A stretch of 64,000 nucleotides of DNA from Spirodela intermedia (GCA_902729315.2 LR746268.1:6059501-6123500); one strand, 5' to 3'. Positions 35,601 to 49,802 are shown, counted from the first letter of the stretch. Notes: generated from the letters alone by a model not told the origin. Numbers and translations are program-made.

Positions 35601-38145
35601 ATCGCTTTGACATATGCAGTATGTATGCTCCTGTCTATCTTCACGTTCTTTGCACAAACAAGGTTCTGCCAAACAGGGGAGAAGCTGAGAGAAAAAACCA
35701 GTGTATGCCTTGAAGAGACATTGACAACCTCAACTAGACGATTGGTTGGTCTCCTGGCGTTGATCATTAGATCCTTGTAGGGAGAGAAGGTTCACAAGGG
35801 AATATCTGTTCTAACCTTTGCTTCAGCCTCCTGAACCACCTTAGGGAATCCTTTTACTGAACCGGAGTCTATGGACCGGAAGATCTAGAAAATATTCGAA
35901 GATAATCACTAGATCAGATTTCATGATGTTGCCCATAAATAAAAGTAAACATGTGTCAGAACTTAACTACCGACCTGCACATGCCAATTTTCCATACATC
36001 CTCCATCAGTCAGATCCCACTGAGGGCAATCATGGGCAGACTTTGAGGGAGTCAGTATCCATGGAGTCTGGTCAATCTTTATGAGCGCATCGTTGTGCCA
36101 GTGAGCGACTTTCCTAACTTTGAAGCCACGCCATTTTGTTGTTTTCCTCCATCTTTGTTCAAAGTTTGTCAGCACATCATATGCAGCTGGGCCCTCGATT
36201 CTACAGTGTAGATCATGCCATGCTTGTCTCGGGCCATGATTATGAAGAAGCTGCACATGGTATCAAAGAAACAAAATTCTTAAGAGGTATAACGGGAAAG
36301 GGAAAAGGAAGATAAGTGGCAGAGAGAAAAGCATCACACAACTAGAAAGCTTGTCGACTTGGGGTTGAAGGTCTAGCTGTAACTATGACCGAATTTTCCC
36401 CTTCTTGCAGTCTTATTGAAAATAGATTTTCAAAATTCTTATAACAGGAACTCAGAATGTCTTTAATGCATATCAAGAGAATTTTTTATTTTTTTTAACG
36501 AATCATGAAAACTGAGCTGGATTTGATCGAGTCATCGAATCGTGTAGGTAAAGATGAGTACCCAGTATCATGTGATATGAATTCTTACTGGGTATGTAGG
36601 ATTGTGAAAATCATTCTCAAACACGCTTTCAAGATCTGAGAAGAGCCAGTGCTCTGGTGTATCATAACGGCCGTCACATAGATCTAGACCACCGATAAAA
36701 GCTGTTATCTTCCGGTTATCTCCAGCAGCAGGTGTATCAACAAGCACACACTTCTGATGGTGCGAAAACAGAGTACCTACAACCTGGACCAGACAGACAG
36801 TTCTGATAAACGGTTAAGATCCGTGTACACAATAAAGAATATTTACAGTAAAGAAAAGCAAGACATCGTCGACTCCAAACAGAAAGTTTGAACAACACGT
36901 GAAACTTCAATATACCTTTTGTTTGACAATGCTGAGTTTATTGCTTGCGTACCGAGGAGCCAGTACACATTGGACGCCGGAGTGTTTAAAAAATTTCCGG
37001 GTTTTTTCGTCATGAGTTTTCATAACACCATCCTGCACGGAGTCCATGCTTTAAGCATCATCCTCTCCTAGTGGGTAAACCCTATTTTTTTCGAAAAAAT
37101 CAAGTTATATATGATTTCCAATTAATTTCATCAGAAACATAAACATGTATTTCACATGCTCTTCACTAAGCTTCAGCAGTGGTCTAAAGAGGATGAGAAA
37201 AGAGGCGAGTACCGTTTTCAGAATAAATTTGTCATGTGAAGTTTTGTCATCCCAAACGAGCATTAGTACACGAACACCCTCTTGGCTCTTGTGCTTCAGC
37301 AGCTCTCCTAGGGAGAATTGCCCTTCTTTTGGTACCGTGCCTTGATTCTCCCTTAGAAGCTTCACAGGGTGGTAGATTGACCACCCGGTAACATAGACGA
37401 GATGACGGGCGTTCAGTATTGCGCGGAAAATGTCTTCCCAGCATTTACCTTGTTCAAAAAGCTTTCCCCCTTCTATTGCGATCCTCGGTAAAGCCCCAGC
37501 AGGAACATGCGCATCTTGGTAAAGGGTAACCCTCCCTTCTCTATGTAGTGGGAAATATGCGTTTTCCACACCCAAGTGTTCTGGAGCAGTAGCAGCTCCA
37601 TACAAAGGGTTATCTTGTACTGGTTTAAACACCACTGACAGGTGCAGCTCAGGATAAGGCTTCAAAGGGTTTCCATAGGGCCCTACGACCGGAAACCAGC
37701 CATTAACCATCTTCCCTCCGAATATTGTATCGACCGGTATTGAGACCGTTCCAATAAGCTCAGCACCGAGTATATCATTGTCCTTAACATGAAATTCCAC
37801 TGCTGCGACAGGATGAGCCACGGGAACATAGAAGTGTTCTTCCCATTTAGGGTTCTCAGAGTTCTGAATCACCTTGGTTTGGGCTACTGTTGCCGCTCCA
37901 AGGCTGACAGAAACATACGGATCGCTTGTTATCATGCTGTGCTTAGTGCTGCTTTTACTGGGTCTCTTGAATGGTGACGAGCAAGATCCAAATACAGAAA
38001 AACATTTTCTGATCCTCTCCGAGGCTAAGTCCATATTTGGGAGAGATCTGGCCTCCAAAATCCATAGATCTAGGTCACCATGCAAAAATTTGACACCTTC
38101 AAGATGCCGCGTTCCCTTTTCCACATTCCTTTCTACACTCTCCAT
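32691..38145 (-). CDS. PLDDELTA: Phospholipase D delta
   Basis: Ten exons (38145-37213, 37032-36916, 36783-36589, 36250-35975, 35884-35816, 35665-35518, 35006-34858, 34173-34006, 33518-33321, 32987-32691) give 849 aa, near the Arabidopsis PLD delta length. The enzyme hydrolyses phosphatidylcholine or phosphatidylethanolamine to phosphatidic acid. A C2 domain (about 20-170) contains the basic [15 protein letters not shown] insertion seen in delta isoforms. HKD motif 1 is HHQKCVLVD (His359, Lys361, Asp366). HKD motif 2 is [10 protein letters not shown] (His699, Lys701, Asp706), followed by [23 protein letters not shown] and the PIP2-linked basic stretch between the HKDs are present. The C-terminus PDVGGKVLG...LPDSLTT is typical. 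The delta isoform is plasma-membrane and microtubule associated and responds to oxidative stress, drought and cold. A 5'-leader intron (38163-39336) is suggested by consensus splice sites. Confidence 0.95.
34371..34409. repeat. Interstitial telomere-like TTTAGGG repeat
   Basis: About five TTTAGGG-like units, two or three perfect, within PLD delta intron 7. On the gene's sense strand it reads as AAACCCTAA (telo-box) units. Confidence 0.85.
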
Positions 38146-39923
38146 GGAATGAACCCAGAGTCCTAAGCGATGCAGCTATGCCAAAATCAGAGAAATGGGA
38201 AAAGCACTCACCAGTTCCCTCGCATTTCTACAAGCATCTAAAGAAAGGTCACGGTAGTCTTGAACCCATTCTTCACGCATCATAAATAATTTGCAATCTC
38301 TGTATCATCAATGCAGCCATCCTGTGCATTTGGTCGTGGCTAATCAGAGTTGGAAAGGGTAGTTGACCGAATATATGTCCAGCCACTTAGAAGAGTTGAC
38401 TGGTTAAATGTGTCAAAATGAAGCCCAATGTGGAAGTTATTTGGAAACTTGCCAAACTGCATTTAGCATTGAACCCCTGACAAAAATAAAAATCAGCCAA
38501 ACTAGGGAATTCAACAGTTCTTTCCTTTCTATGTCAATCCGAATCTACCAGCAATGAACTATGAGTAAGGAACAAGTAGACATGAGGAGGAGAGATGACT
38601 TCAACGTTCTCGATATGACTAATAGTCTGTAACAAGGCTTGAAGTAAAAACAGTGGCCCCCTAGAACGAACCGAAGGCAGCAACATCCACGTAGGAAAAT
38701 GACTGATTTTGGGATGAAAGTAAAAATTATATTGGAGAAATGAATCACATATCATGCGACTTACGCCTGAAAGAAAGTGGAAGGAAACAGTTCTGTGGTT
38801 TATCCTATGCAATTATTCTGTGTCATGAGGGAAGAAAGGTCCACAGAGCCCAAATTCGATAAGAAAGGATTGACTCGTTGCGTGAAACTAAAACAGTCAA
38901 ATGTAAGAGAATTATGCCGAAATTCTTACGGGATATCAGAATGCGGATCACAGAAACTCACAAAGTTCCTTAGAGGAACACAAAAACCCGAAGAGAAAAA
39001 AATTAAAGGGGACGAAATCGAGCACGAACATATTCACTTCATGTTAATTGGAAAACTCGAAAACATAGCGCAGCCAGAAAAATGAAAACTACTCCGGAAT
39101 TAAAAATAAAAAAAACCCCAACGAGACAAATCCATCGGAAATCGTACGATACACACCTTATTTTTTTTCTTCACAAAAAATTATCCCTCTTCGGGGTGCC
39201 AACTCGATTCAAATAGGCGATGGTTGAAAGGCGCATTGGAAATCTACGAAGGTAACCAATGAAGAACATCGAACCCCCGCCGATTTCCTCTCTGTACCTT
39301 CTTTCCCCGGGCGAGAGACCACAGGAAAACTCACCTCACGAATTCTCGAAGCGAGAGAGAGGAGATGCTCCGAGCCAGAGATGGTCCGGGTCAGCAGGGT
39401 GACGAGAGGTGGCCGTTAGCAGCAGCGGATCGTGATCGACATTATGGAGAACTCTTGACCAGCCGTTCCTCGTACCGCGGTGGTTGTGGGCCAGTGAAGA
39501 GCGCTCACGCCACCGGGTCAAATGGCGGGAAGAACTCCGAGGCCTATGTTTGGAAAGATCATCATCTTGTGGGGCCCGCAGACACGTGGAAGCGACGCCC
39601 CTGAACGGCCTTGTGGGCCAGATAAAACGGGCCGTCCCGGGCCACACCACGTACCACACAGCCCATTACACATGCCTCCCAGTGTCGGGCCATATCCAAC
39701 TTGGCCCCCTACTAAGATTAACGACCCAAGATGCCTTATTGGAGTAAGAAATCGATATCGAGTTCATTCACACCCCGTTTGCCCTAATTACAGAAGCAGT
39801 ATTTACAGATGCAGAGAGAGACAGAGAGACCTAGCGGCAATCTTTCTCTCCTCACTCTCTCTAGAATCGATCACTGCAGAGAGAAGTTGTGGAGAGACGC
39901 GACACAAGGATGAGGAGGATCGA
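38146..39923. promoter_or_regulatory. PLD delta leader intron and promoter; RanBPM 3' end
   Basis: On the minus strand, a TTAG acceptor at 38163 lies 18 bases above the PLD delta start and a GAG/GTGAGT donor lies at 39337. Together they suggest a leader intron of about 1.2 kb and a 5' exon near 39.34-39.4 kb. Upstream, 39600-39720 has several GGGCC/GGCCC motifs and a CACGT core. The RanBPM 3' untranslated region must occupy the top of this interval. No protein gene is seen. Confidence 0.45.
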
Positions 39924-42900
39924 TCAGCCGAGCATGGGCCTCTTGCCGGCGGCACGCAGGGCCTGGTGGAGATGGAAGGTCTCCCCCTGGTCGCTGGTCA
40001 GCGATCGCCTCTCCACGCTGCACGCCGTGAGCTGCCGCAACAGCCTCTCCAGGTGGGAGGACACGCCGCCCTGCCGATCCTTGGCGGCGGGATCCGTCGA
40101 CAGGACCGCGGCGTTGACGGCGTCCGCCACGAGCTCCCGCTGGTTCGCGTCCAGAAGGTACCCGACGCACGACTCCGCGGGCTGATCGTACGCCAGCAGC
40201 GCGATGCAGTTCTGCCGCAGAAAACCAAGCTCAGGGCCCTCTGCCTCCGAAGAATCGAAAAGTAGAGTAAAGCGTGGGGGATATGCTGAGAAGAAAGAGA
40301 GGTGGAGGACGGAACCTGGAGAAGATTTTCCAGAAGCTTGACGGAGAAGAACTTGGCCAGTTGGGCGCGGGCGTATTTCACCGCAGCCTCCAATTCACCC
40401 ACCTGAGCACCAGCCAGATAAACTCGAGAATGACGAAGGCAAAGTACAAACGATTTAAATCAAGAACAGGCAGATCCGGAACAGGGACTGATCGACCTCT
40501 TCGATGCTAAAGCGCCGGTGGAAAAGAAGGCATTAGCCTGACTAGAGAAGGAATGATCATCGAAATCCTAGTGTCTACGGCATAAGCATATCAGGATCAA
40601 CTTCCTGAACTTGTCATGATATAAATCATGATGAAGTTGTGAGTGATCATGTACCACAGCCACCTTCCTGAAAAAACTACTGAATATTTGGGAACGATGT
40701 TCTTGGGGATTCCTTACCAGTAACTGGACTACCATGCAGTAAAAATATGATCTTTTTTCTATTATAAGCAGCTACTCGGCAGCTTCTAGCGAAGGCCAAA
40801 ATAATCACCCACTTAGTATGCAGGGAAAAAAAATAACAGGTACTGACCCTGATGTGTTCAATAAACTTCTGCGCACGAAGCAAGAAGCAAAGTGTCGATG
40901 TCTCATTCTGCAGACAGGTTAACATGCCCGTATTTAATCAGACTTGAAATCATACAAAAATAGAGGCCGCAAATGTAAAATCAGTCAATTAAAACACATG
41001 GTAAAATAAAATAAAATAAAAAGAACAGGCACTCCCACACCGCTTCTTGCCCAGTAAAAAAAAACAATGCCCGGTCTCATTCTGTCAGATTTTAAGCAAC
41101 TGAGCTTTCTATCAGCATGCGATGGTAGAACATGATTGATGCCTCTAGTTACGAATGATGGGGATCCAAAAAAAAAAATTATTTATTTTTTAAAAATAGC
41201 CAAAAACATCTATATGAATCCAGGAAATGCGCCTACTTTCCATGGGGATTTTCCCCCCAGATAAACTCAGAGTCTGGGACTTCTTATTATTGGCATTGCA
41301 TCCTGCTAAAAAAAAAAAAAATCTAGTTTCTTTAATAGAAAGAAAAGACGGAGGAACCCTACAGCATGTAAAGTTTACCTGTACAGTCTGGGGGTACCAT
41401 CCCTGAAGTTTACTGAAGGCGGAATCAATTTCTCCATTCCTAATCAACTGGAATTAAAGAAAACATAGTCTTAGAAAGATCTTAAAAGAGACAAAGCAAT
41501 AGTTATCGGAAAAGAATGTGCTAATATTAAAAAACCACTACAGACGAATATGATTAGTTGCTGAATAAAACATACAAAAAAAAAAAAAACGAAGATTGTA
41601 CAAAAGCAGTTTCAAAGTAAAATCAACACCGATTTAATGTTGATTACCGCCTTCATTTTTTTATCCGAGACAGATTCCTACATAGGACAAGATCACAGAA
41701 GATAGGCGATATAACCGCTACTTTTAGCTGTTAATTATGACGTCAGTAGAATAACACGAAATTTATTTCTGATAATGACATAGCTCAGACACTGTTTACA
41801 TCGGCTGGCAAAGAGATCTGCTTGTCTGTCTGGAATACTACACAATGCGGAAATAAATGTAACCGAAAGCTGCCATGCACATTCAATGCCAGTAGTAGAG
41901 AAAAGCTCAGGGAATGAGATCTCAGTCACTTTTTGCATTAACCCCTTAATCATTGAGATAAATGCTAGCACATGATCTATGCCAAATAAGTAGCTCATTA
42001 GAAAATACAAACCAAGGTCCACCTATGGATTTGATAACGATTATGACCAACTATTTTCGAAAGAGATGTTAAAGCACACTTCTGTGGTTCTTCAAGTCTG
42101 AATTCTACCCAACGGCGCATGATCCATATTTCACATAAGAGCCTTGCACAGATCAGGTTTTATCCCCTGTTCTGGTTGAATTTTGCCATCATGATTCGGA
42201 GTGCAGCCAGGAATTTTGCCATTCTTTCCGAATTTGTGCCAAATGATCTGATTCTGAGGGAGAGTAGAATAGCATCAATGAAACTAACTACAAAACTGGA
42301 GAGAGATATCCAGCATTATTACTATTTACGATGAGACTTCTCTTAGTTTGCACGTCCACTAGGATTCCCAATGATTGGCAACCCATCTGACTTGCTAAGT
42401 CGTTTTTGGTCTCAACAAGTGTTAATTAGGGCTTTTCAGATAGGGCATTTCTTGAGGGTTGGAGAGTAGAACCTTAACAAACTCGCAGAGATCGCAATTA
42501 ATGAAATGTGATCTAACATTTTCAACTCTCAATCTCACTCTCTCTAGCGTAGTCAGACAACGTAAAGGCAAACTGTGACGCAATCTGAGGAAAACAAACC
42601 AAGAAAACAAGATAATAAATATTGTATTACGATGGATGACAGTACCACATAAACATAAATGTAGATACATATATACTGCCAATGAGACAACCGGAGATAT
42701 AACATTTTCATGAAATGCATGCTTCCCGTGTACAATAATGCGATGGTGGTATTAGCATTAGGTTGACAACGAACCAAATATTTTTTTTGCACTCATAGGA
42801 TTGGGTGGACCTCAGGTTTAAAGAAGAGTCCCTCACGGTAATGATCACCGATAGTGTTTCTTCAGGAGCACCGTTGGTAATATTGGTCAAACACAGTTTT

Positions 42901-44067
42901 GATATGCAGTACAAAAGATGGATCTATTTATAAGCATTCTTTACACGACCTTGGCTTGACAAACACTGCCCATTAACCAGGGTTTCACGAGAGGATAGTC
43001 ATAAAATAGTCCAACAATTGGGTGTGAGCCAATTTGATCTGGCTTAACCCTAAAAGAACAAATGGGATAACAAGGATATAAGACTTTCAAAGGCAGTGGT
43101 AATCGGCAAATAATAGTGTCTTCGCTCATAAGAACTCAACGTTTTGGTATCCTTGAATTATATCTTTAGGTCATCTCTTCATTCAACTTGATATTTATAT
43201 CAAAGAATTTAAATTTTGCCTAAAGGCTTCCATTCATCTCTGGTAGACCAAGATATCTTTCCAGAGAGAGCAGTAATAAAAAAGAAATACAAAGAACTAC
43301 TAACCTCATTTCGCAATTGATTTCCTTTAAGGGATTTTTCTTCAATAAATAAGGCGTCCTCATAGAATATATATATATATATATATATAGTTGATTACTG
43401 TAGCACCTTAAACTCTCTGACGTTAATTTTGGCGAAATTAGTAAATGGTGATGATTTATTTCTACTTTCCGCACAATAGAACGATAAGGCCATATACATT
43501 CTTCTACAAATAATACGAAGGGTGCTCGTGAAAGCAGAAAAAGCTTTTTCTCTTCCCCATTTTTATCATATGTGGGGTTAAAGTCGACTTCTGATTTCAT
43601 TGATTGCAAGACCTTTGAGATTTTTAAAGTATTTTCACATTGATTCGCAAAACACGACTATAACGACATGAATGATTTCAGCAAAGTTGAAAGCCCAGTT
43701 ATGGATGAAAAATTTGCCGACAGATGCCTCAAAAATTGAACTAGCATCGCCAACTGAAAATATCGCTACCTTGAAATTGAGCATCAAAAATTTACCAATA
43801 TGGATAAAACAGAACAGGTAAAAAAATTGATATCTTACTACCTGACGAAGAATCTTTCTACGATTTAGTGCATAAGCTTCACAGTGCTCAATAGAATTCT
43901 CTTGTGCCACCGGAGCAGGTTGCAACGAATTTTTACTTGCTATATCAAATGAATTCAGTGTGTCTTCGTAACCATAATGCAGCAAATAAGAACGGACTAT
44001 CCTGGCAAATAGGCAGATATTTCGATCTCAAAGTTCTGTGCAACATAAAACCTCATAAAATAAAAAT

Positions 44068-44099
<32 letters not shown>

Positions 44100-47000
44100 A
44101 TTAATTGGTTAAGAGCAAGACATATGAAAATGATCTAAGAACGGAAGATACTAAAGACAGAACTCGTTTATAATCAATTCCTGATATAAAATGCAAAGCT
44201 ATGCAAGTTTCATTTTATATCGCGAAAAGACCACAGTGCAGCCTGAGGTTTTCACTTTGAAAGTCTCTTCCTCTGACTGACTGGGATTCTCACCGCCTCA
44301 ACAAGACAGATGTTCTGGTTTCTTTTTTTTTTTTGGATGGAAATAACCATCCATCACAAAACAACTATAAAAAAAGGTACCAGATGAGCCGAGAAACAAA
44401 AATAACTGAACGTTTTTTCTCTTCTCAATCGCCACCAGTAAGATAGAATGAAGAATATTCCCATCTATGCACTTTTTCACCAATCAAACACAGGCATGGC
44501 AACTAGTATATCTTATAAATCTTTGAACTCCTGCTGAAATATTATCTCGTTGCTCTCACTCTATTAGGATCTTAGCACAGCTCATTAGACGTACAAGCTA
44601 TCAAGAACAAAGGGCAGCGGAAAAACGTTAAACAAGATTTTTAGCAGATAACTGATGCTTGTATGAATGCGAATCTGAACCTGAATCTGAATTCAATTAA
44701 CTACGATTCTCCACATCACATTAGTAACCCTGCACTCCCTGTAGAAGTTACCAAATAGTTCCCCCATGAAAGCCACATTGATGTATGGCTTTCCCGTCAC
44801 CGACATCTCTATAACCACCATATCCATGTATTCAAGTAAATGAACTAAACTCTAAACCCCCCCTTTGCATTTCGTTACCATATTATTTTATCCTCTTTTC
44901 TTTCAAAGAGGCTCGTTCAATCATTAGTTATAGTGGCACCCAAATCCACTTCATGACATGTAGAATTCTTCCCTAATGGGCTTTACACACGCCACACTTC
45001 ACTCAGCCCTTCCCTCTAGATTCTACACGTCAATTAAATTGAGAGAATAGAATCCCCTCTCACCGTGTGGACCCTAAGCCTGATCATACACGTGACCAAG
45101 ACATTTATGCTGAAGAACCGAAGCAAAAAAAGAAGAAAAATATTTCTTGAAGGAGGTATGTCTGATTCTAAATGAAACTATACAAATTATGAGACAAATA
45201 AAGCTTCAAGGCAACACAAATAAGAAAAACCTTATCAAAAAATTGCAAAATTGCATGCATACCAGTGGCTGACATTAACTGGTAGGGTTGATTTTTCAAT
45301 TGTGGTCTGATGCTTTGTCCTTTCTTCCAGCACATAAGCCTGACAACAGAGAACAGAAAAAATTAAATTTGCATATCTATGAATCCAAGGTTAGCATCGG
45401 ATAAAATGTGCAAATCATAAACATGACGAGGCAAACTATGCCAATGGAATCATACAAACGGAAAGCACATTTCAGCATGAACCAGGGAATCCATTGCAGA
45501 GTCATAGGACATTTCTATTTGCATAAATCAAAAGGAGTCCAGTATGGGTGGGATCCACCATTTCTTCTTTAGTTATGCCCTAGCAGTTCGTATTGTAGGA
45601 GGGAGACATTAGAACCACAACGACTTGGCCAGAATCAAAGGAAATTAATGGATAATAGCATAACCCGTACAAACAGATGAATAGAGCCATGGTCAATTCC
45701 GAAAAAATTCCACCATGGCTTATCTTATATTTTTCTCTTTGGATGAACCCAATCTGATACAGTCATACAAGTCCCAATTTGGGATTGTCCATTCCATTTA
45801 AAGTTAAACCGGAAATTTATGAACATCATGGATTTTGTTTGTTAGCACCTTCGAAATGTTGTGTCCCTTGAATCGCCGATTCAGAGTGTGTAATGGTGTT
45901 AACTGATGACACATACATATATATATATAACTTAAAATTTTTAATTTAATTTATATATATATAGATATATATGTATGTATGTATCAATGATGTGATTACG
46001 GAGATATTCCGAAAGACAAAAGCTTTAATATGAGAGGGAAATACATTTGCATATAGTATAAATAACGATTATCTATGTCGGGGTTTTAGAAGTTCGTGAG
46101 AAAACGATACTGGCCAGCCTTCCTTTATGGCAAGGGCATCAACCTACCAACCAAGTAAACGTCAGGCCAATGTCTCATAATAATAATCTGATGAAAGCAT
46201 TTATCTATGCTCCTAAAATCCAATCAAAAGCTTCCAATTAATCAATTAATATCTAACAATTAAATGAAAGGGGGTAATGAGACAATACCGAAAGTGAGCC
46301 AGAAAAATAAATAACGGTCGAGTATAAAGTGCATTTAATAAATAATAATTAGGGAGAAGAAGAGTATTAACAAACAGTTCTGACTAAAAATTATAAATAT
46401 CCAAGTTAAATCATTCTGTACAAAGCACAGGAAAAACATAGACATAAGGAAAACAGGAAACGACACTTTTCTTGCTTAACAGTGAAACATGTTAGAAGCA
46501 TCAGGGAAACTGGTTGGGCCATGAAAGATATCACGTACCTCAAAGTTAAAAAGAAATGGATGCTTTCCAAAGTTTACAGTCAACCTGAAGAGGAACCATC
46601 GACTTTCAGATTGACAATATAAACATTAGAAACATAAATAATGAACAATTAATTGAAAATATCATCAAGCTCCGCAACATGTGATCGAAAGAAAACCTGT
46701 GAACCTCTTATATTACTTTTTTAGTATATAATTCACAGACTACCATAGAAGGTATCACACCCCATTTTGTTCTTTAACTGTACAGTCACTCTAAATTAGA
46801 CAGAATTAGAGGCATTCTCCACAGCAAGTCTGATGTCATAAGCAAATGCTTTCTTGTCTCTGCCATGCAGTCACAGTTTCCAACATCATCTTGACACTTC
46901 CATCTCCAATTCGCTGGGTCACCAATTTAGCTGTGTTCCAAGGATTCATCCACTTACCCTTGTTTCTGCATCTTCGGTCTCACTCCTGAACAGCCCTCTT

Positions 47001-49463
47001 ACCTTCTTCACCATAAAAGTTGATATCTTCCCTTCGTGATCCTCAACAAGAGACCAGACGAACCCTCTTTTTCTAAATATTCGTTTGGCACTGTAGACTC
47101 CATCAGATAATCTAGCATTCAGATCCATCATAGTTTGGCTGACTGCCTCATTTCTTTACAGAAGCTTTATTGACATATTACAGAATTGTGGTATATTTCA
47201 TAAAACTGTAATGGCATCATTCCCATTTGTCTGGTGATAGGAGAAATCACACGTCATTAAATAGAGCATTAATGAACTTCAATAATGAAACTGAATCTGT
47301 TGCCTGCATCTAGATTGTTTACTGAACACTGCTTCTCCCTGGACCGAGACAACAACATAATGGCTCATTCTAACCAAATACAGAGAAATAAAAATGCATC
47401 TCAATATCAAACACAGACTGAAGGCGTGCTTTTTTTTGTTTTTCGCTCGTGATGGAACACTAAAATCAGAATCCGGGATACAATAGTAGACAAAAGTTAA
47501 AACTAAAATACAGACTAAAGTACAGATGTTATTCATGTTTATAAATAGTTTCATAACGCAAGTAGTATAACACAGTTTCATTGCGTATTCAGTTTTATAA
47601 CCACAAAAAGTCAGTGTGTTCTCCTGCGAAAGCAGCATTTGCATAAAATAATGTCCAGAAAATGTCAGTATCTCCCTTACGCAGATTGAAAATCGATAAG
47701 GTTTTACAAAGAGAGATAGTACATACTCCTCATTTTGACTGTGAACAGCAATTGTAGGAAACAAAGGACCTTTTACATGCTTATTGACCGTCCCAACCAG
47801 TTTTCCGTTTTTGCTGCACAAAAGCGTAAAATGGAGTCTCATCACTACATACATGAAAAACGTAAGAAGATTGAAAAACATTAATAATTCCTAGAGATGG
47901 AGAATATTATTTATGAGGAAAATGTCATCCACTAACCACTAGGACCGGTTAACAAGTCACCTTTTCCTGTGAACATTGTGGCCAACTGCACCACATGGCT
48001 AAGTAAACCACTTATCGCTATGTGGAATTGAATTTGACTTAGTAATTTACAAGAATTTTAGGGACGTAAAATACTACTATGGCGAGACCTTCTGGAAATT
48101 AAACAAATTAAATTTCAGACTATATATTATGATGAAGGTCACTGACCAACATCAAAAAACAAACTATAAACCGTCAAATTTATAATACAGTGCATCAATT
48201 GACTTACGTGAAAAAGAATTCTTGAGAAGCATAATTAATGCCAGCACCAACCGTATCACCAGATGTAAACGTGGGACCAAAACTTTCTCCTTTTCCTTGT
48301 CCACGGTAAATCATCCCATCATCCCCATGGTATCCACAGCTGTTTTCCTCCCAGCTGCAAAGAAAGCATGGTGACTCGAGATAAACCAACATATTGACAA
48401 AAAATAGAGCATGTCAGCATCACATTCTATTTACCCAGCAGATATCAACGCCAAATTATACAAAGGAGGTGACATATAAAGACCAATCATCTCTGGCACT
48501 ACAAGCAATCTTCATCTCGGGAGGAAACTACCAGACATTTCTAACTGCTCACTGAACACAGCAGTAGAAAGAAGATATACTCCTTACTTATGCTACACTT
48601 GGAGTCATGGGTTAAAAGCATGAGTAATAAAAATAGAAATAGTTCCATCCGAAACTGATGATCTCCAGAAAAGAATCCATGATGGTTTAATCTGCTGACC
48701 ACAATTTACGAGATGGAGACCTTACTCTATGATCAATATCCGCACGTACACTATCTTTTGATCAGTTACTAATTACAGAAATGTTGGGAGTGTCTTAAAC
48801 TAGTAGGAATGAAAACTTCTAGAGGTTCCATAGAAATCGCCCTTAATAATATCCTCTCAAATGATATTAAAGTGTGCCCAGAAGATTGACACTGACCCAC
48901 TTCATCATTACACTTGGTTGATTATAAGTCATCTCCATAAAAGAATTTGGTAATTAGACTTTCTTGAACAACGATCCATAACGGTTTTCCATTAACGGAT
49001 GACCAAAAATAAAACAATTCCCTGACTACGTTCATGAGACGACATTTAGAATCATAGATGACAAGGGCGAGATGATTTCTTCGTTCTATGCTCACCCTGG
49101 TTGCCGACACATCTTCACCCCTGGTGGCGTGAAACCAATGGCGACCCTGCCCTTCTGCCCGGCATTCTTCACTGTCATCTCAAAATAGTACATCAACCTT
49201 CGAGTGGGCGCGGCGCAATTGGCCTGCACGGCCCCGACGTCGTGCCCGTGAGACCGGGTGCCCGGGTACGACACAGAAAGCTTGTCCACGGACACGACAT
49301 TGAAACCCCCGGAGCTGTTCATGGTGTTCAGGTGGGTGGGTTCGTCCTCCCACTCTATCTCCGACACCATCCTGTCCCATTCTGGACCAGAACGGCACCA
49401 CGACGCCAACCTGAAGAGGTCGACGGGGTCTCCCCCGGTGGAGACTTGCTGGCCGTTCACCAT
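39924..49463 (-). CDS. RANBPM: RanBPM-like protein: SPRY-LisH-CTLH-CRA (GID/CTLH E3 complex subunit)
   Basis: Ten exons (49463-49096, 48354-48208, 47813-47727, 46584-46539, 45339-45263, 44001-43842, 41447-41379, 40907-40848, 40402-40316, 40211-39924) give 462 aa. I start at 49463 because it is the first ATG; the frame is open further up but only from a TTG. The SPRY domain spans about residues 70-205 (GRVAIGFTPPGVKMCRQPGW, CGYHGDDG, FGPTFTSGDTVGAGINY, GPLFPTIAVHSQNEE). LisH follows (SYLLHYGYEDTLNSFD, about 245-275), then CTLH (RNGEIDSAFSKLQGWYP) and CRA (YARAQLAKF, CIALLAYDQPAESCVGYLL, LERLLRQLTAC). The order is that of RanBP9/10, yeast Gid1 and Arabidopsis RanBPM, scaffolds of the CTLH ubiquitin ligase. 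Introns reach 2.4 kb and are AT-rich without recognisable genes. The 5' end is divergent from U6. Confidence 0.94.
45916..45982. repeat. AT-rich (TA)n / GTAT repeat in RanBPM intron
   Basis: Alternating TA runs followed by GTAT units inside the intron between exons 4 and 5; simple-sequence DNA. Confidence 0.8.
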
Positions 49464-49638
49464 CTCGGAATCGCCGCCTAACAACTTGCTAGCCCTAGCA
49501 ACCTCCGAGAAAGGGAAGAAGGCACACTACCTTCTGCCAGACGTCGGTCGAGAATCGTAGGTCGCCTGAGACTCGAGCTCTCGAATCTCGCAATAAACCG
49601 AATCTGACAGTAGCAAGGCAAAAAAGGGGACAAAGATA

Positions 49639-49649
49639 GTCCCACATCG
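49639..49649 (+). promoter_or_regulatory. Upstream sequence element (USE) of U6 gene
   Basis: GTCCCACATCG is a perfect match to the plant snRNA USE (RTCCCACATCG). It ends 23 bases before the TATA box, the spacing that specifies RNA polymerase III rather than polymerase II in plants. Confidence 0.93.
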
Positions 49650-49672
49650 AAAGTTTCAGCAGACTTGTTTTG

Positions 49673-49679
49673 TATATAA
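49673..49679 (+). promoter_or_regulatory. TATA box of U6 gene
   Basis: TATATAA 28 bases upstream of the U6 first base, as expected for plant U6 promoters. Confidence 0.9.
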
Positions 49680-49700
49680 TATAGAGCTAACTTAGTGGTT

Positions 49701-49720
49701 GTCCCTTCGGGGACATCCGA

Positions 49721-49752
<32 letters not shown>

Positions 49753-49802
49753 GGCCCCTGCGCAAGGATGACACGCACAAATCGAGAAATGGTCCAAATT
49801 TT
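49701..49802 (+). ncRNA. U6: U6 spliceosomal snRNA
   Basis: A 102-nt sequence from GTCCCTTCGGGGAC through the ACAGAGA box (49736-49742) and AGC triad to the terminal T run matches plant U6 along its length as far as I can recall it. The 5' hairpin (GTCCC..GGGAC), the ACAGAGA box that pairs with the 5' splice site, and the AGCATGGCCCC catalytic stem are intact. The T stretch supplies the polymerase III terminator. With correctly spaced USE and TATA, this should be an active gene. It is divergent from RanBPM, whose start codon is about 240 bases away. Confidence 0.96.

Noticed and set aside
39360-40265. Plus-strand open frames in the RanBPM 3' region
   Set aside because: The strand opposite encodes the conserved CRA domain of RanBPM, which explains the open frames.
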